From NCBI GenBank assembly GCA_041485845.1, contig JBGPKH010000237.1, forward strand, positions 1-11,842: a stretch of DNA of 11,842 nucleotides, given 5' to 3'. Positions 5,436 through 11,842 of the stretch are shown here, piece after piece (positions within the stretch are counted from its first letter, which is position 1; the number at the start of each line of letters is the position of its first letter). Source of the DNA: OMOG01 sp041485845 (GTDB taxonomy: Bacteria; Acidobacteriota; Terriglobia; Bryobacterales; Bryobacteraceae). The notes under the pieces are model-generated. The model saw only the letters and a program-made list of their open reading frames with translations. It was not told the origin of the DNA and did no database searches. The translations under genes and the position numbers were made by a program.

Positions 5436-6417
5436 TCGTCCGTGTGAGACGTCACGCCGGACCACTCGCGTCGGTGAGCGGTACTTGAGTTCGTGAGTGA
5501 ATTCAGGAAGTCCTCCACGCCCTGGACTCGCGGGCGGGGCGGAAATTGCGGGCGGGGGTGGCGCTGGAAGTTGCGCAGGTGAGGTAGGGCGGCTGCGGCA
5601 TGCAGTTCGTCACCGCCTAATTAGACGATGACTGGGCTGGTCTCAGATTTGGCCGGCTATTCGCGATTCCGGATCTCTCAGGTCCGGCCTTAACACTTGA
5701 ATCCGGCGCATTCGACTCCCCCGAGAAACCGTCGAAAGCCCTGTTGACAGGTACTTGAAGCACTTTTTCGATCTCCGCGAATTCCTAACCGTCGGTTAGT
5801 TAGGGTTTGGAATTCGCGGACTTGGCATGTTTCACCCCGGAATTACAAATCGCCTGCGTTCATGCGGGTCAGACGCACTTCGGAGGCGTCTCCGCCCTCC
5901 ATCAATTCCTACGAGTGATGCATCCCACCCGTGCCATCATGAGAGGCCTGCCCCAACCGGAGGAGCGAAAGCAGCGATTCACAAGCCTTCCGTAGCTCTT
6001 GCTCATCTCCCAATAATCACCGTGGCCCCATGTCGATTGCGTGAATTCGCTGACTGCTGCACGGCGTCATCAACTATGGCCGGTCGGTCCGACAGGTAAC
6101 TGCCCGTAGAAGGCAATGTTGACGGCCCTCGGCACTGCTCAGAGGCACACGCTAGCGGCTGCTTCGTGGCGGCTGTCGAGAGCTTCACGCCGGATCCAAG
6201 TAACAACCTTGACCGGTCCTCGCGTGCGATCAAGAACAACTCCCTTATATTCGAGCACCGGCTAAGCAGAGCTGGACGTTCGCAGACATCACTCCGGTGA
6301 CGTTTGTGACAAGCCCGCGGCCGTTTACAGGATTTTTACGCTTCCCGCACAACCTGCTTACGCATGTCCGTTACTCTGAAATCAAGCTTGGCTGAGTCTA
6401 CCGCAGGGAGTACAGAA
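5288..6417. other. Gene-poor stretch between RND remnant and yceI-like gene
   Basis: About 1.1 kb in which no open frame looks like a protein family I can name. Apart from the orphan fragment to 5435, it contains an isolated TTGACA (5744-5749) without a good -10, a strong inverted repeat (5774-5820) and a 62-codon open frame from 5807. That frame (with FGGVSALHQFL) is slightly suggestive of a transposase N-terminus but too short and unsupported. The last ~150 bases should contain the promoter for the yceI-like gene: TTGACC at 6209-6214 and TATATT at 6246-6251 are present but too far apart to pair. Base composition is less GC-rich than in the flanking genes, which suits decayed or acquired DNA. 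Confidence 0.5.
5774..5820. repeat. Compound inverted repeat, 12-bp arms TCCGCGAATTCC / GGAATTCGCGGA
   Basis: Perfect 12-bp arms at 5774-5785 and 5809-5820. After one mismatch, AACC (5787-5790) pairs with GGTT (5804-5807), giving a 17-position stem with one mismatch and a 13-nt loop. Alternatively CTAACC (5785-5790) pairs with GGTTAG (5794-5799) as a small inner hairpin. Each arm holds GAATTC. There is no T-tract after it, so it is not a standard terminator. It could be an element end pair, an operator or a structured RNA. Confidence 0.8.
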
Positions 6418-6999
6418 GTGAATCAAAGAAGTTGGTGCAGGACGGTCACGGTCTTAGTCGCGAGCCTGGCTTGGACCGAAGCAAGCGCCCAGCCGCGCGC
6501 GATCGATACCGAGAAATCCGCGATGACCGTGCGCGTCTACAAGGCCGGCCTGCTGTCTGCCTTAGGTCACAATCACGAGATTACCGCGCCGATTACTCGC
6601 GGCGTGGTGGATACTACCGCCCGAGCAGTCGAGTTACACGTGAAAACGGGCGCACTACAGGTGCGCGACCCGGAAGCTTCCGACAAGGACCGCGCGGAGA
6701 TCCAGAGCACCATGCTGGGGCCCGAAGTCCTGGACGCCGAACGCTACCCGGAAATCGTCTTTCGATCAACAGGCGCGGAGCCGGTGGGTGAGGGTTCGTG
6801 GATGGTACACGGCAACCTGACGCTGCACGGACAAACCCGCACTGTGGCGGTGGAGGTGCGGGAAACGGGTGGGCATTACGTGGGAACTTCACGCATCAAG
6901 CAGACGGATTTTGAAATCAAGCCGGTCAAAGTTGCGGGGGGTGCGATACGGGTGAAGGATACAATCCGGATCGAGTTCGATATTCAGTGGGCGCGCTGA
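6418..6999 (+). CDS. Secreted YceI-family (lipocalin-like) protein
   Basis: The start is taken as GTG 6418, preceded by AGGGAG seven bases upstream; an in-frame ATG at 6364 would add 18 residues before the signal peptide. The resulting 193-aa protein begins NQRSWCRTVTVLVASLAWTEASA, a Sec signal peptide probably cut after ASA (24/25). The mature part shows YceI landmarks: YKAGLLSALGHNHEI (41-55), a mid-section DPEASDKDRAEIQSTMLGPEVLD with YPEIVFRST, then GNLTLHGQTRTVAVEV and a final strand IRIEFDIQ. YceI proteins are periplasmic 8-stranded barrels that bind isoprenoid-type lipids such as polyprenyl chains; the ligand here is unknown. The next gene starts 33 bp later, so co-transcription is likely. 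Confidence 0.93.
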   Translation: MNQRSWCRTVTVLVASLAWTEASAQPRAIDTEKSAMTVRVYKAGLLSALGHNHEITAPITRGVVDTTARAVELHVKTGALQVRDPEASDKDRAEIQSTMLGPEVLDAERYPEIVFRSTGAEPVGEGSWMVHGNLTLHGQTRTVAVEVRETGGHYVGTSRIKQTDFEIKPVKVAGGAIRVKDTIRIEFDIQWAR

Positions 7000-7032
7000 G
7001 AAGATCGAGGCGCGCTGGAGGGGAGTCCTGTC

Positions 7033-8016
7033 ATGACCAGATTCAATAGGAAAAAGGCAATCGGAAAGTTTTTGTGGGTGGTCGGAGTTACCGGTGTACT
7101 TACGGTCAACGCGATGGCTCAGTACGGAGGAGGCGGCGGAGGTACGGCCGGTGGCGCTACTGGAGCAATCCAGCAGGGTAACAATTATCACGTTGGTTTT
7201 GACCGTCCGGAAGCCTGGGGGCTCAAATACTTCGCATCGACAACTATGCTGAGCGGCTTGCAGCCGCCGGCGCCGCCCGAAGGGCGCCGGATCGGCTCTG
7301 TCACGGTGGGACTCGAACTGGGATGGCTGCCGACGCTCGACGCGGGGCAACGGCGAATCGGCTTCAATGACAGAGGGATCGAGGATCTCAACAAGGCGCC
7401 TATGATGGTAAGGCCTGTGGTGAGAGTCGGGCTTCCGGGAAAGTTCACATTCGTTGCTGGCGCACCACCGCCGTTCCGGGTATTTGGCGTCACACCGCAC
7501 CTCCTGGCATTCGGCCTGGAACGGCCGGTATTGGAACGGGAGCGGTGGACGCTCAACTGGCGGGGATACGGGCAGGCCGGGTCGGTGAATGGCGCATTCA
7601 GTTGTCCACAGAGCGTGCTGGCGTTTGCACCGGGATCTCCGGATAATGCCAAAAAGTGCGTGGGCGAGTCGGCGGACGTCGCGTCGCTGCGGTACGCCGG
7701 AAGCGAATTTCAATTTGCTTACCGGATTCCAAGCGTGCCGAAGGTGGCGCCCCACGTAGCCGCCGGAGGCAATTTCATCGACGGCGTCTACCAAGTCCAT
7801 GCGCCGGTTCAGAACGGGCTCGACGAAACCCGGCTTTGGACGCGCGGCGGAACATTCTCGGGGAGCGCTGGTGTCAGCTACTTAGTCACCAAGCAGGCGG
7901 CGTTTACGGTGGATGCGTTCTACAGTCCTCTGTGGGTCCAGCGAAGCCCCACCGCGCCGAGAACGAATGACGGGCTTTTCAACGTGCGCGCTCTCCTGAG
8001 CTACACTTTCCGCTGA
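7033..8016 (+). CDS. Predicted outer-membrane beta-barrel protein of unknown function
   Basis: 327 aa from an ATG with GGAGGGGAG upstream. A basic start and hydrophobic stretch (10-26) ending AMA-Q form a signal peptide cut near residue 29. A Gly-rich segment (31-44) follows. The rest alternates polar and hydrophobic residues with short aromatic-rich strands, and the final residues LLSYTFR end in the aromatic pattern of BAM-recognised outer-membrane proteins. Two Cys (in FSCPQS and KKCVGES) lie about 21 residues apart and could form a loop disulfide. No enzyme motif is seen. Its position just behind the YceI-like gene suggests a shared envelope role, but this is inference. I recognise the class, not the family. 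Confidence 0.8.
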   Translation: MTRFNRKKAIGKFLWVVGVTGVLTVNAMAQYGGGGGGTAGGATGAIQQGNNYHVGFDRPEAWGLKYFASTTMLSGLQPPAPPEGRRIGSVTVGLELGWLPTLDAGQRRIGFNDRGIEDLNKAPMMVRPVVRVGLPGKFTFVAGAPPPFRVFGVTPHLLAFGLERPVLERERWTLNWRGYGQAGSVNGAFSCPQSVLAFAPGSPDNAKKCVGESADVASLRYAGSEFQFAYRIPSVPKVAPHVAAGGNFIDGVYQVHAPVQNGLDETRLWTRGGTFSGSAGVSYLVTKQAAFTVDAFYSPLWVQRSPTAPRTNDGLFNVRALLSYTFR

Positions 8017-8038
8017 GATCCGTGCCGGCAGGAATTTG

Positions 8039-8059
8039 AGTCCCGGGCCGGTCGGGACT
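8039..8059 (+). terminator. Hairpin AGTCCCG / CGGGACT after the beta-barrel gene
   Basis: A perfect 7-bp stem with a 7-nt loop begins 22 bp after the stop of the barrel gene. It is followed by TTGGG and has no U-tract, so it would be at most a weak or Rho-assisted terminator separating the YceI/barrel pair from the pgsA-like cluster. A second small hairpin (GCGCT/AGCGC) lies around 8075-8090. Confidence 0.4.
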
Positions 8060-8129
8060 TGGGCGCGGGGCTAGCGCTATCGCGAAGCGCAAAGGCCGGC
8101 GGCGCAGACCGCGTTACACTCGTGTTCAG

Positions 8130-8678
8130 ATGCCGGGCTGGATCAACCTGCCGAATCTTCTGACCCTGCTGCGCCTGGCCCTGGTTCCGTTTGTGATCCG
8201 GGAGATTCTCGCCGGCCGCCACGTCCTGGCCCTCGCCCTGTTTGGCGCCGCCGCCGTCACCGACGTGCTCGACGGGGCCGCCGCCCGCCGGCTCGGACTC
8301 GCCACCGAGACCGGCGCCTACCTCGACCCGATCGCGGACAAGTGCCTCCTCAGCGGCGTTTTCCTGGCCCTGGCGGCGGCCCGAATGGCGCCCTGGTGGT
8401 TCGTGGCGGTTGTGTTCGGCCGGGACCTTTATATACTGATGGGGGTCGCCGGGGTGATGCTGTTTACAGGTATCAGGAAGTTCCCCCCCAGCGTTTGGGG
8501 GAAGGTCTCCACCTTCGTCCAGATCCTGACGGCTGTTTTTTGCCTTTCCCAAAATGTCCTGCAACTTCGGGTACTGGAAGCGCTTTCGCCCGCAATCCTC
8601 TGGCTCTGCTTGGTTTTTACCGCCTGGAGCGGCATCCACTACACCTGGCGGGGGGTGCAGCTTGCACGAGCACGTTGA
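8130..8678 (+). CDS. pgsA: CDP-alcohol phosphatidyltransferase, PgsA-like
   Basis: This 182-aa integral membrane enzyme has a start, NLPNLLTLLRL, typical of phosphatidylglycerophosphate synthase. The complete CDP-alcohol phosphotransferase signature D-x2-D-G-x2-A-R-x8-G-x3-D-x3-D is present: D45, D48, G49, A52, R53, G62, D66, D70. The Asp residues bind the metal and the CDP-diacylglycerol diphosphate. About five to six hydrophobic segments follow, at the usual family length (180-200 aa). The likely reaction is CDP-diacylglycerol plus glycerol-3-phosphate to phosphatidylglycerophosphate plus CMP, but a different acceptor (cardiolipin-type synthase) cannot be excluded by sequence alone. No Shine-Dalgarno is seen. 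A TACACT at 8115-8120 placed only 10 bases before the ATG hints at a nearly leaderless transcript. It heads a four-gene plus-strand cluster. Confidence 0.88.
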   Translation: MPGWINLPNLLTLLRLALVPFVIREILAGRHVLALALFGAAAVTDVLDGAAARRLGLATETGAYLDPIADKCLLSGVFLALAAARMAPWWFVAVVFGRDLYILMGVAGVMLFTGIRKFPPSVWGKVSTFVQILTAVFCLSQNVLQLRVLEALSPAILWLCLVFTAWSGIHYTWRGVQLARAR

Positions 8679-8719
8679 CGAGGTTCCGGCTAGGGAGTAG
8701 TCTTAAATCAGGGTTGCTC

Positions 8720-9286
8720 ATGACTCGCTATTTGCCCGCGCGATACCACCTGTGGCTGGGAATCTCCGCGGTGGTGTTGGCCGGCTTATCCGGGTGGTTG
8801 GGGCTGAACTACCAACTGGCTTACATCCCGGCGGGGCTGTTCCTGGTGACGGCCGCACTTCTCCTCCTGATGGCATTTCGGCCCGCCATCGAAGTTCATG
8901 AGGGTTACCTGTCCATGGGAAAACGGATTGTCCCCTGGATGGACATCCGCCGCCTCGACCGCACCGGATGGATCTCCCCGCTGGTTGTGCGCGTTACGCT
9001 GTTTGACGATTCCCGGCTGCTGCTGATCTACCCGGGCGACCTGGATTCCTGCAACAGCCTGCTGCGCCACCTGCGGCGCCTTTCGCGGGACGCGCTCATC
9101 GACGGCATCCCCTACCGCCAGTATTGGGGCGAGGTGCTGGCCCCCGGCAACGAGCGCAAACAGGCCCACGCCGCGGCGCCACGCTATCGAATTCTGCGGC
9201 CCGAAGACGAGGCGGAAGTGGAGCGCCTTTACCAGCGTCTGAAAACGGTCGGCAATCTGGATCAGAAGAACGTGGACGAGAAGTAG
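8720..9286 (+). CDS. Two-TM membrane protein with PH-like domain, function unknown
   Basis: The frame is open far upstream, but the protein character begins at ATG 8720 (AGGG six bases before), giving 188 aa. Two hydrophobic helices (about 11-29 and 33-52) are followed by strands VHEGYLSMGKRIVPWMDIRRLDR and VVRVTLFDDSRLLLIY. This is the layout of small bacterial proteins with a membrane-anchored PH-like (bPH) fold. A charged tail (about 145-188) with an EDEAEVERLYQRL helix follows. I do not recognise a named family. It starts 41 bp after the pgsA-like gene and its stop is 3 bp before the DUF218 gene, so all are likely one operon with a shared membrane-linked role. Confidence 0.8.
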   Translation: MTRYLPARYHLWLGISAVVLAGLSGWLGLNYQLAYIPAGLFLVTAALLLLMAFRPAIEVHEGYLSMGKRIVPWMDIRRLDRTGWISPLVVRVTLFDDSRLLLIYPGDLDSCNSLLRHLRRLSRDALIDGIPYRQYWGEVLAPGNERKQAHAAAPRYRILRPEDEAEVERLYQRLKTVGNLDQKNVDEK

Positions 9287-9289
9287 TCC

Positions 9290-9901
9290 GTGGTTCGCCG
9301 TTCTTCGTCTCGCATCCGGGTATTCCTTCTGTGCCTGGGTTTCGCGGTGGTGGCTTTCCTTGCCCGTTCGCGTTGGCTTCCCTGGCTGGCGTATCCTCTG
9401 ATAGAAGATGACGGCCCGGCGAAGGCCGACCTGGCCGTGGTGCTGGCGGGCGATACTTACGGCAATCGCATCGAGAAAGCGGCGTCGCTGGTCCGCCAAG
9501 GGTACGTACCCCAGGCGCTGGTCAGCGGCCCGGCTATTTACGCCACTCATGAGTGCGATCTGGCCATTTCGTTCGCCGTGAGCAAGGGGTATCCGGCGGA
9601 GTGGTTCATCCCCCTGCGGCATTCCGCCCTCTCCACCAGGGAAGAAGCGAACATCATCTTGCCCGAATTGCGGAGGCGCAACGTTCACAGCTTCCTGTTG
9701 GTCACCAGCAGCTACCACAGCGCCCGCGCCGGCCGCCTGTTCCGCGCCTCCTTACGGGCCTGGGGCGGCGCACCGTCGATGCGCGTGGTTGCCTCCCCCG
9801 CCCAGTATTTCCGGCCGGATGCCTGGTGGCAAAACCGCGAAGGCCAGAAGACAGTCTTCATCGAGTGGTGGAAAGCCCTCGCCAACGCCGTGGGGATGTG
9901 A
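9290..9901 (+). CDS. DUF218 (YdcF/SanA/ElyC-like) membrane-anchored protein
   Basis: 203 aa from a GTG 3 bp after the preceding stop, with GAGAAG overlapping that gene's end as a possible ribosome site. Residues ~9-24 form a single N-terminal membrane anchor after a basic start. The DUF218 fold follows with DLAVVLAGD (47-55), RIEKAASLVRQGY (60-72), ALVSGP (76-81), STREEA (115-120) and LLVTSSYHSARAG (136-148), the conserved blocks seen in YdcF, SanA and ElyC. Members are linked to envelope integrity and undecaprenyl-linked precursor handling in enterics; the chemistry is not settled. It is 3 bp from the ABC exporter gene, implying translational coupling. Confidence 0.88.
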   Translation: MVRRSSSRIRVFLLCLGFAVVAFLARSRWLPWLAYPLIEDDGPAKADLAVVLAGDTYGNRIEKAASLVRQGYVPQALVSGPAIYATHECDLAISFAVSKGYPAEWFIPLRHSALSTREEANIILPELRRRNVHSFLLVTSSYHSARAGRLFRASLRAWGGAPSMRVVASPAQYFRPDAWWQNREGQKTVFIEWWKALANAVGM

Positions 9902-9904
9902 GCC

Positions 9905-11656
9905 ATGTGGGAATCCCTCGCCACCGTCCGCAAATACTTGTGGCGCTACCGCCGGAGAATGGCCCTGGGGTTTCTCTGCCTGATCCTCAAGGACATCGCC
10001 CAGGCGCTTCAGCCGCTCATGATCCGTGGCGCCGTGGACTCGCTGGCGGGAGTGCTCCGCGGCCCAGGCGGCGGATCGGCCTTCGTCCGCTTCCCCGCAT
10101 ACCTGGTGGGGCTGGCGCTGCTCAAGGGGACTTTTCAATACTGGATGCGCGTGATCATCATCGGCATTTCGCGCGACATCGAATACGATCTGCGCAACGA
10201 CCTGTTCCAGCACCTGGTGGGTCTCTCGCCCGATTACTACGCCCGCACGCGCACGGGCGACATCATGGCGCGCGCCACCAATGACCTCAACGCCGTCCGC
10301 ATGATGCTCGGTCCGGGGGTCATGTACTGCTTCGAAACCGGTCTGACCTTTGTGCTCGCCATGGCCATCATGGTGTCGGCGGACTGGCGGCTCGCGGTGC
10401 TGGCGGTGATGCCGGCGCCCGCCGTGAGCCTGGCGGTGATCCTTTTCGGCCGGGCCATTCACGCGCGCTTCGAGCGCATCCAGGCGATGTTTTCGGATAT
10501 CTCCAGCCGCGTGCAGGAGAACCTCTCGGGCGTCCGCATGGTTCGCGCCTTCGCGCAAGAGAGGGCCGAGATTCGCCGCTTCGAGGAGCTGAACCGTCAG
10601 TACATCGCGCAAAACCTCAAGCTGGTGCGCATCGACGCGGTGTTCCAGCCGCTGATGGAAATCCTCATCGGGCTGACATTCCTGGTGGTGCTATGGATGG
10701 GCGGCCGGCAGGTGGCGCTGGGGCGCATCTCGATCGGCAGCTTCATCATGTTCAACACCTACATGGGCATGCTGGTGTGGCCCATGATCGCGCTCGGCTG
10801 GGTGGTGAACCTCATGCAGCGGGGCGCCGCCTCGCTCACCCGTATTAACGAGATCCTGCGCGAAACTCCCACCATCCGCGCGCCGCTGAGGCCGGCGCCG
10901 CTGGGGAGCGTTGAAGGCGAGATCGAGTTCCGCGGCGTCTCCGTGGACTACGGCTCCGGGTGCGCACTCGACGGTGTGGACCTGCGCATCCCCGCGGGAT
11001 CGACCATCGCGGTCGTCGGCCGCACCGGCTCGGGAAAGAGCACGCTCGTCAGCCTGGTTCCGCGCCTGATGGATCCGACCGCCGGCGCGGTGGCGCTGGA
11101 CGCCATCGACCTGCGCGATCTGGATCCCGCCGAGTTGCGCCGGCACATCGGCTTCGTCCCCCAGGAGACCTTTCTGTTCAGCGCCACGATTGCCGGCAAC
11201 ATCGCTTTTGGAGTGGACTCGGCGACCCCCGGGCAGATCCGCCGCGCGGCGGAAATCGCCGGGCTGGCCGCCGACATCGACTCGTTTCCGAACGGCTACC
11301 AGACGATGGTGGGGGAGCGCGGCATTACGCTTTCGGGCGGGCAGAAGCAGCGCACGGCGATCGCCCGCGCCATCCTACGCGACCCGCGCATCCTGATTCT
11401 GGACGACGCGCTGTCGAGCGTGGATACTCTTACGGAGGAACGGATATTGACGCACCTTGCCGGGGTCATGCGCGGGCGCACCGTGATCCTGATCTCGCAT
11501 CGCGTCTCGACCGTGCGTCAGGCGGATCGCATAGTGGTGTTGGAGAAGGGCCGCATCGTGGAGCAGGGCACGCATGCGGAGTTGGTGGAGGCCGGCGGCT
11601 ACTACGCCGACCTCTCGCAGAAGCAGATGCTGGAAGAAGAGTTGGAAGCGATTTAG
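9905..11656 (+). CDS. ABC half-exporter (MsbA/MdlA-like), transmembrane and ATPase domains fused
   Basis: 583 aa. Residues ~15-310 form the six-helix type IV exporter domain, including the coupling segment YYARTRTGDIMARATND (111-127) and QENLSGVRMVRAFAQE (204-219). Residues ~338-575 form the nucleotide-binding domain: Walker A GRTGSGKST (372-380), Q-loop Q420, signature LSGGQKQR (476-483), Walker B ILILDD (496-501), D-loop SSVD, H-loop H532. The residue after the Walker B Asp is D501 and not Glu. This occurs in the degenerate-site subunit of heterodimers such as TM287/TM288 or MdlA/MdlB, so it may need a partner. The window shows none: the remaining 186 bases are repeats. Lipid or drug export is the usual job. 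The context (pgsA-like and DUF218 genes, 3-bp spacing) favours an envelope lipid or precursor. Confidence 0.96.
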   Translation: MWESLATVRKYLWRYRRRMALGFLCLILKDIAQALQPLMIRGAVDSLAGVLRGPGGGSAFVRFPAYLVGLALLKGTFQYWMRVIIIGISRDIEYDLRNDLFQHLVGLSPDYYARTRTGDIMARATNDLNAVRMMLGPGVMYCFETGLTFVLAMAIMVSADWRLAVLAVMPAPAVSLAVILFGRAIHARFERIQAMFSDISSRVQENLSGVRMVRAFAQERAEIRRFEELNRQYIAQNLKLVRIDAVFQPLMEILIGLTFLVVLWMGGRQVALGRISIGSFIMFNTYMGMLVWPMIALGWVVNLMQRGAASLTRINEILRETPTIRAPLRPAPLGSVEGEIEFRGVSVDYGSGCALDGVDLRIPAGSTIAVVGRTGSGKSTLVSLVPRLMDPTAGAVALDAIDLRDLDPAELRRHIGFVPQETFLFSATIAGNIAFGVDSATPGQIRRAAEIAGLAADIDSFPNGYQTMVGERGITLSGGQKQRTAIARAILRDPRILILDDALSSVDTLTEERILTHLAGVMRGRTVILISHRVSTVRQADRIVVLEKGRIVEQGTHAELVEAGGYYADLSQKQMLEEELEAI

Positions 11657-11667
11657 GGGGAAAGTAG

Positions 11668-11687
11668 GACAGGCCTCCTGGCCTGTC
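11668..11687 (+). terminator. Hairpin GACAGGCC-TCCT-GGCCTGTC after the ABC exporter
   Basis: A perfect 8-bp stem with a 4-nt loop begins 11 bp after the exporter stop. It is followed by a moderately T-rich TGTTCGTGTT. This suits an intrinsic terminator of the envelope operon, though the T-tract is broken. The same arm recurs at 11714, so the structure is also a repeat. Confidence 0.5.
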
Positions 11688-11726
11688 TGTTCGTGTTGCA
11701 AGTGTGGCTGGGGGACAGGCCAGGAG
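11675..11726. repeat. 13-bp inverted copy of the hairpin arm (CTCCTGGCCTGTC / GACAGGCCAGGAG)
   Basis: The right arm of the hairpin plus its loop (11675-11687) is repeated in inverted orientation at 11714-11726, with 26 bp between. Two mutually exclusive hairpins are therefore possible. The pattern resembles dispersed intergenic palindromes (REP-like units); genome-wide copies cannot be checked here. Confidence 0.65.
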
Positions 11727-11730
11727 CATA

Positions 11731-11790
11731 TTCCAATCCAAGAATGATCCTGAAATGACGAACCGTTTCCAATACGGGATGATCCTGAAA
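11731..11790. repeat. Imperfect direct repeats TTCCAAT-N5/6-ATGATCCTGAAA
   Basis: TTCCAAT (11731-11737, 11767-11773) and ATGATCCTGAAA (11744-11755, 11779-11790) occur twice in the same order, about 35 bp apart. Short repeated units like this are found at the ends of some insertion sequences (for example IS21-type ends with multiple terminal repeats) or as binding sites. No transposase is visible before the window ends, so an element edge is only a possibility. Confidence 0.5.
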
Positions 11791-11842
11791 AAGGTACACC
11801 CGGTCAGAGTGGTCTCCTTTCTTTGAGATGGTTCCGCGCAGC

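Noticed and set aside
5744..5772. Promoter from TTGACA at 5744-5749
   Set aside because: The -35 is perfect, but nothing close to TATAAT lies 16-19 bases downstream and no gene follows.
5807..5995. 62-codon frame with FGGVSALHQFL, considered as a transposase N-terminus (IS1380-like)
   Set aside because: Too short, TTG start without a ribosome site, inside the inverted repeat arm region, and the similarity is impressionistic.
6049..6115. Frame reading LLHGVINYGRSVRQ, considered as a spermidine-synthase-like fragment
   Set aside because: A single short motif-like run with stops soon after and no flanking homology.
6003..6239. 78-codon minus-strand open frame in the gap
   Set aside because: No recognisable pattern, no ribosome site, and a residue mix expected of random frame.
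8342..8719. Upstream extension of the PH-like protein's open frame
   Set aside because: It overlaps the pgsA-like gene in another frame; protein-like character and a ribosome site start only at ATG 8720.

Overview
The window (GC-rich, 11.8 kb) looks like a chromosomal segment of an Acidobacteriota-type bacterium, perhaps Solibacter/Bryobacter-like. This is inferred from gene content and not proven. The main clues are a membrane Ser/Thr kinase fused to a C-terminal PD40/TolB-like propeller, a small-protein + HNH endonuclease cassette of a kind common in that phylum, a YceI protein next to a glycine-rich-leader outer-membrane barrel, and high-GC coding with GTG and TTG starts. No tRNA, rRNA or complete mobile element was recognised.

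Left part (1-5435), damaged accessory DNA. The window opens with a 32-nt repeat of the type I-C CRISPR kind (4-35), reading outward from an array that must lie off the left edge. It directly abuts a broken HNH endonuclease gene (minus strand, 36-208). Its usual small upstream partner (241-517) also carries a frame break. A large intact kinase-propeller gene follows on the minus strand (589-3174), then a 430-bp divergent intergenic region and a Crp/Fnr-family gene on the plus strand (3604-4275). That regulator appears to have lost, in frame, the first part of its helix-turn-helix. Downstream are a Crp/Fnr-type dyad overlapping a good sigma70-like promoter (4370-4399), a 10-bp inverted repeat enclosing 57 nt, and the 5' fifth of an RND efflux pump gene. 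The pump gene is frameshifted by a 5-bp tandem duplication and then cut off near 5275.

Middle (5288-6417): about 1.1 kb without a supportable gene. It holds an orphan coding-like fragment and a strong compound inverted repeat (5774-5820).

Right part (6418-11656), intact plus-strand genes. A secreted YceI-family protein and an outer-membrane beta-barrel protein form a likely two-gene operon. After a hairpin comes a tightly packed envelope cluster: a CDP-alcohol phosphatidyltransferase (PgsA-like), a two-TM PH-like membrane protein, a DUF218/YdcF-like protein and an MsbA/MdlA-type ABC half-exporter. The last three genes are spaced by only 3 bp. The exporter has Asp at the position of the catalytic Glu, which is typical of the degenerate subunit of heterodimeric exporters, yet no partner gene follows in the window. 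The cluster ends in palindromic repeats and a pair of imperfect direct repeats that may mark the edge of a mobile element.

How it fits together: the right half is ordinary envelope lipid and export functions. The left half is a patchwork of decayed genes and short repeats beside a CRISPR array end, consistent with repeated insertion and deletion. I do not see a clearly new multi-gene system. The best leads are the CRISPR/HNH junction, the HTH-deleted Crp/Fnr protein with a cognate-looking dyad next to it, and the structured DNA in the gene-free middle.
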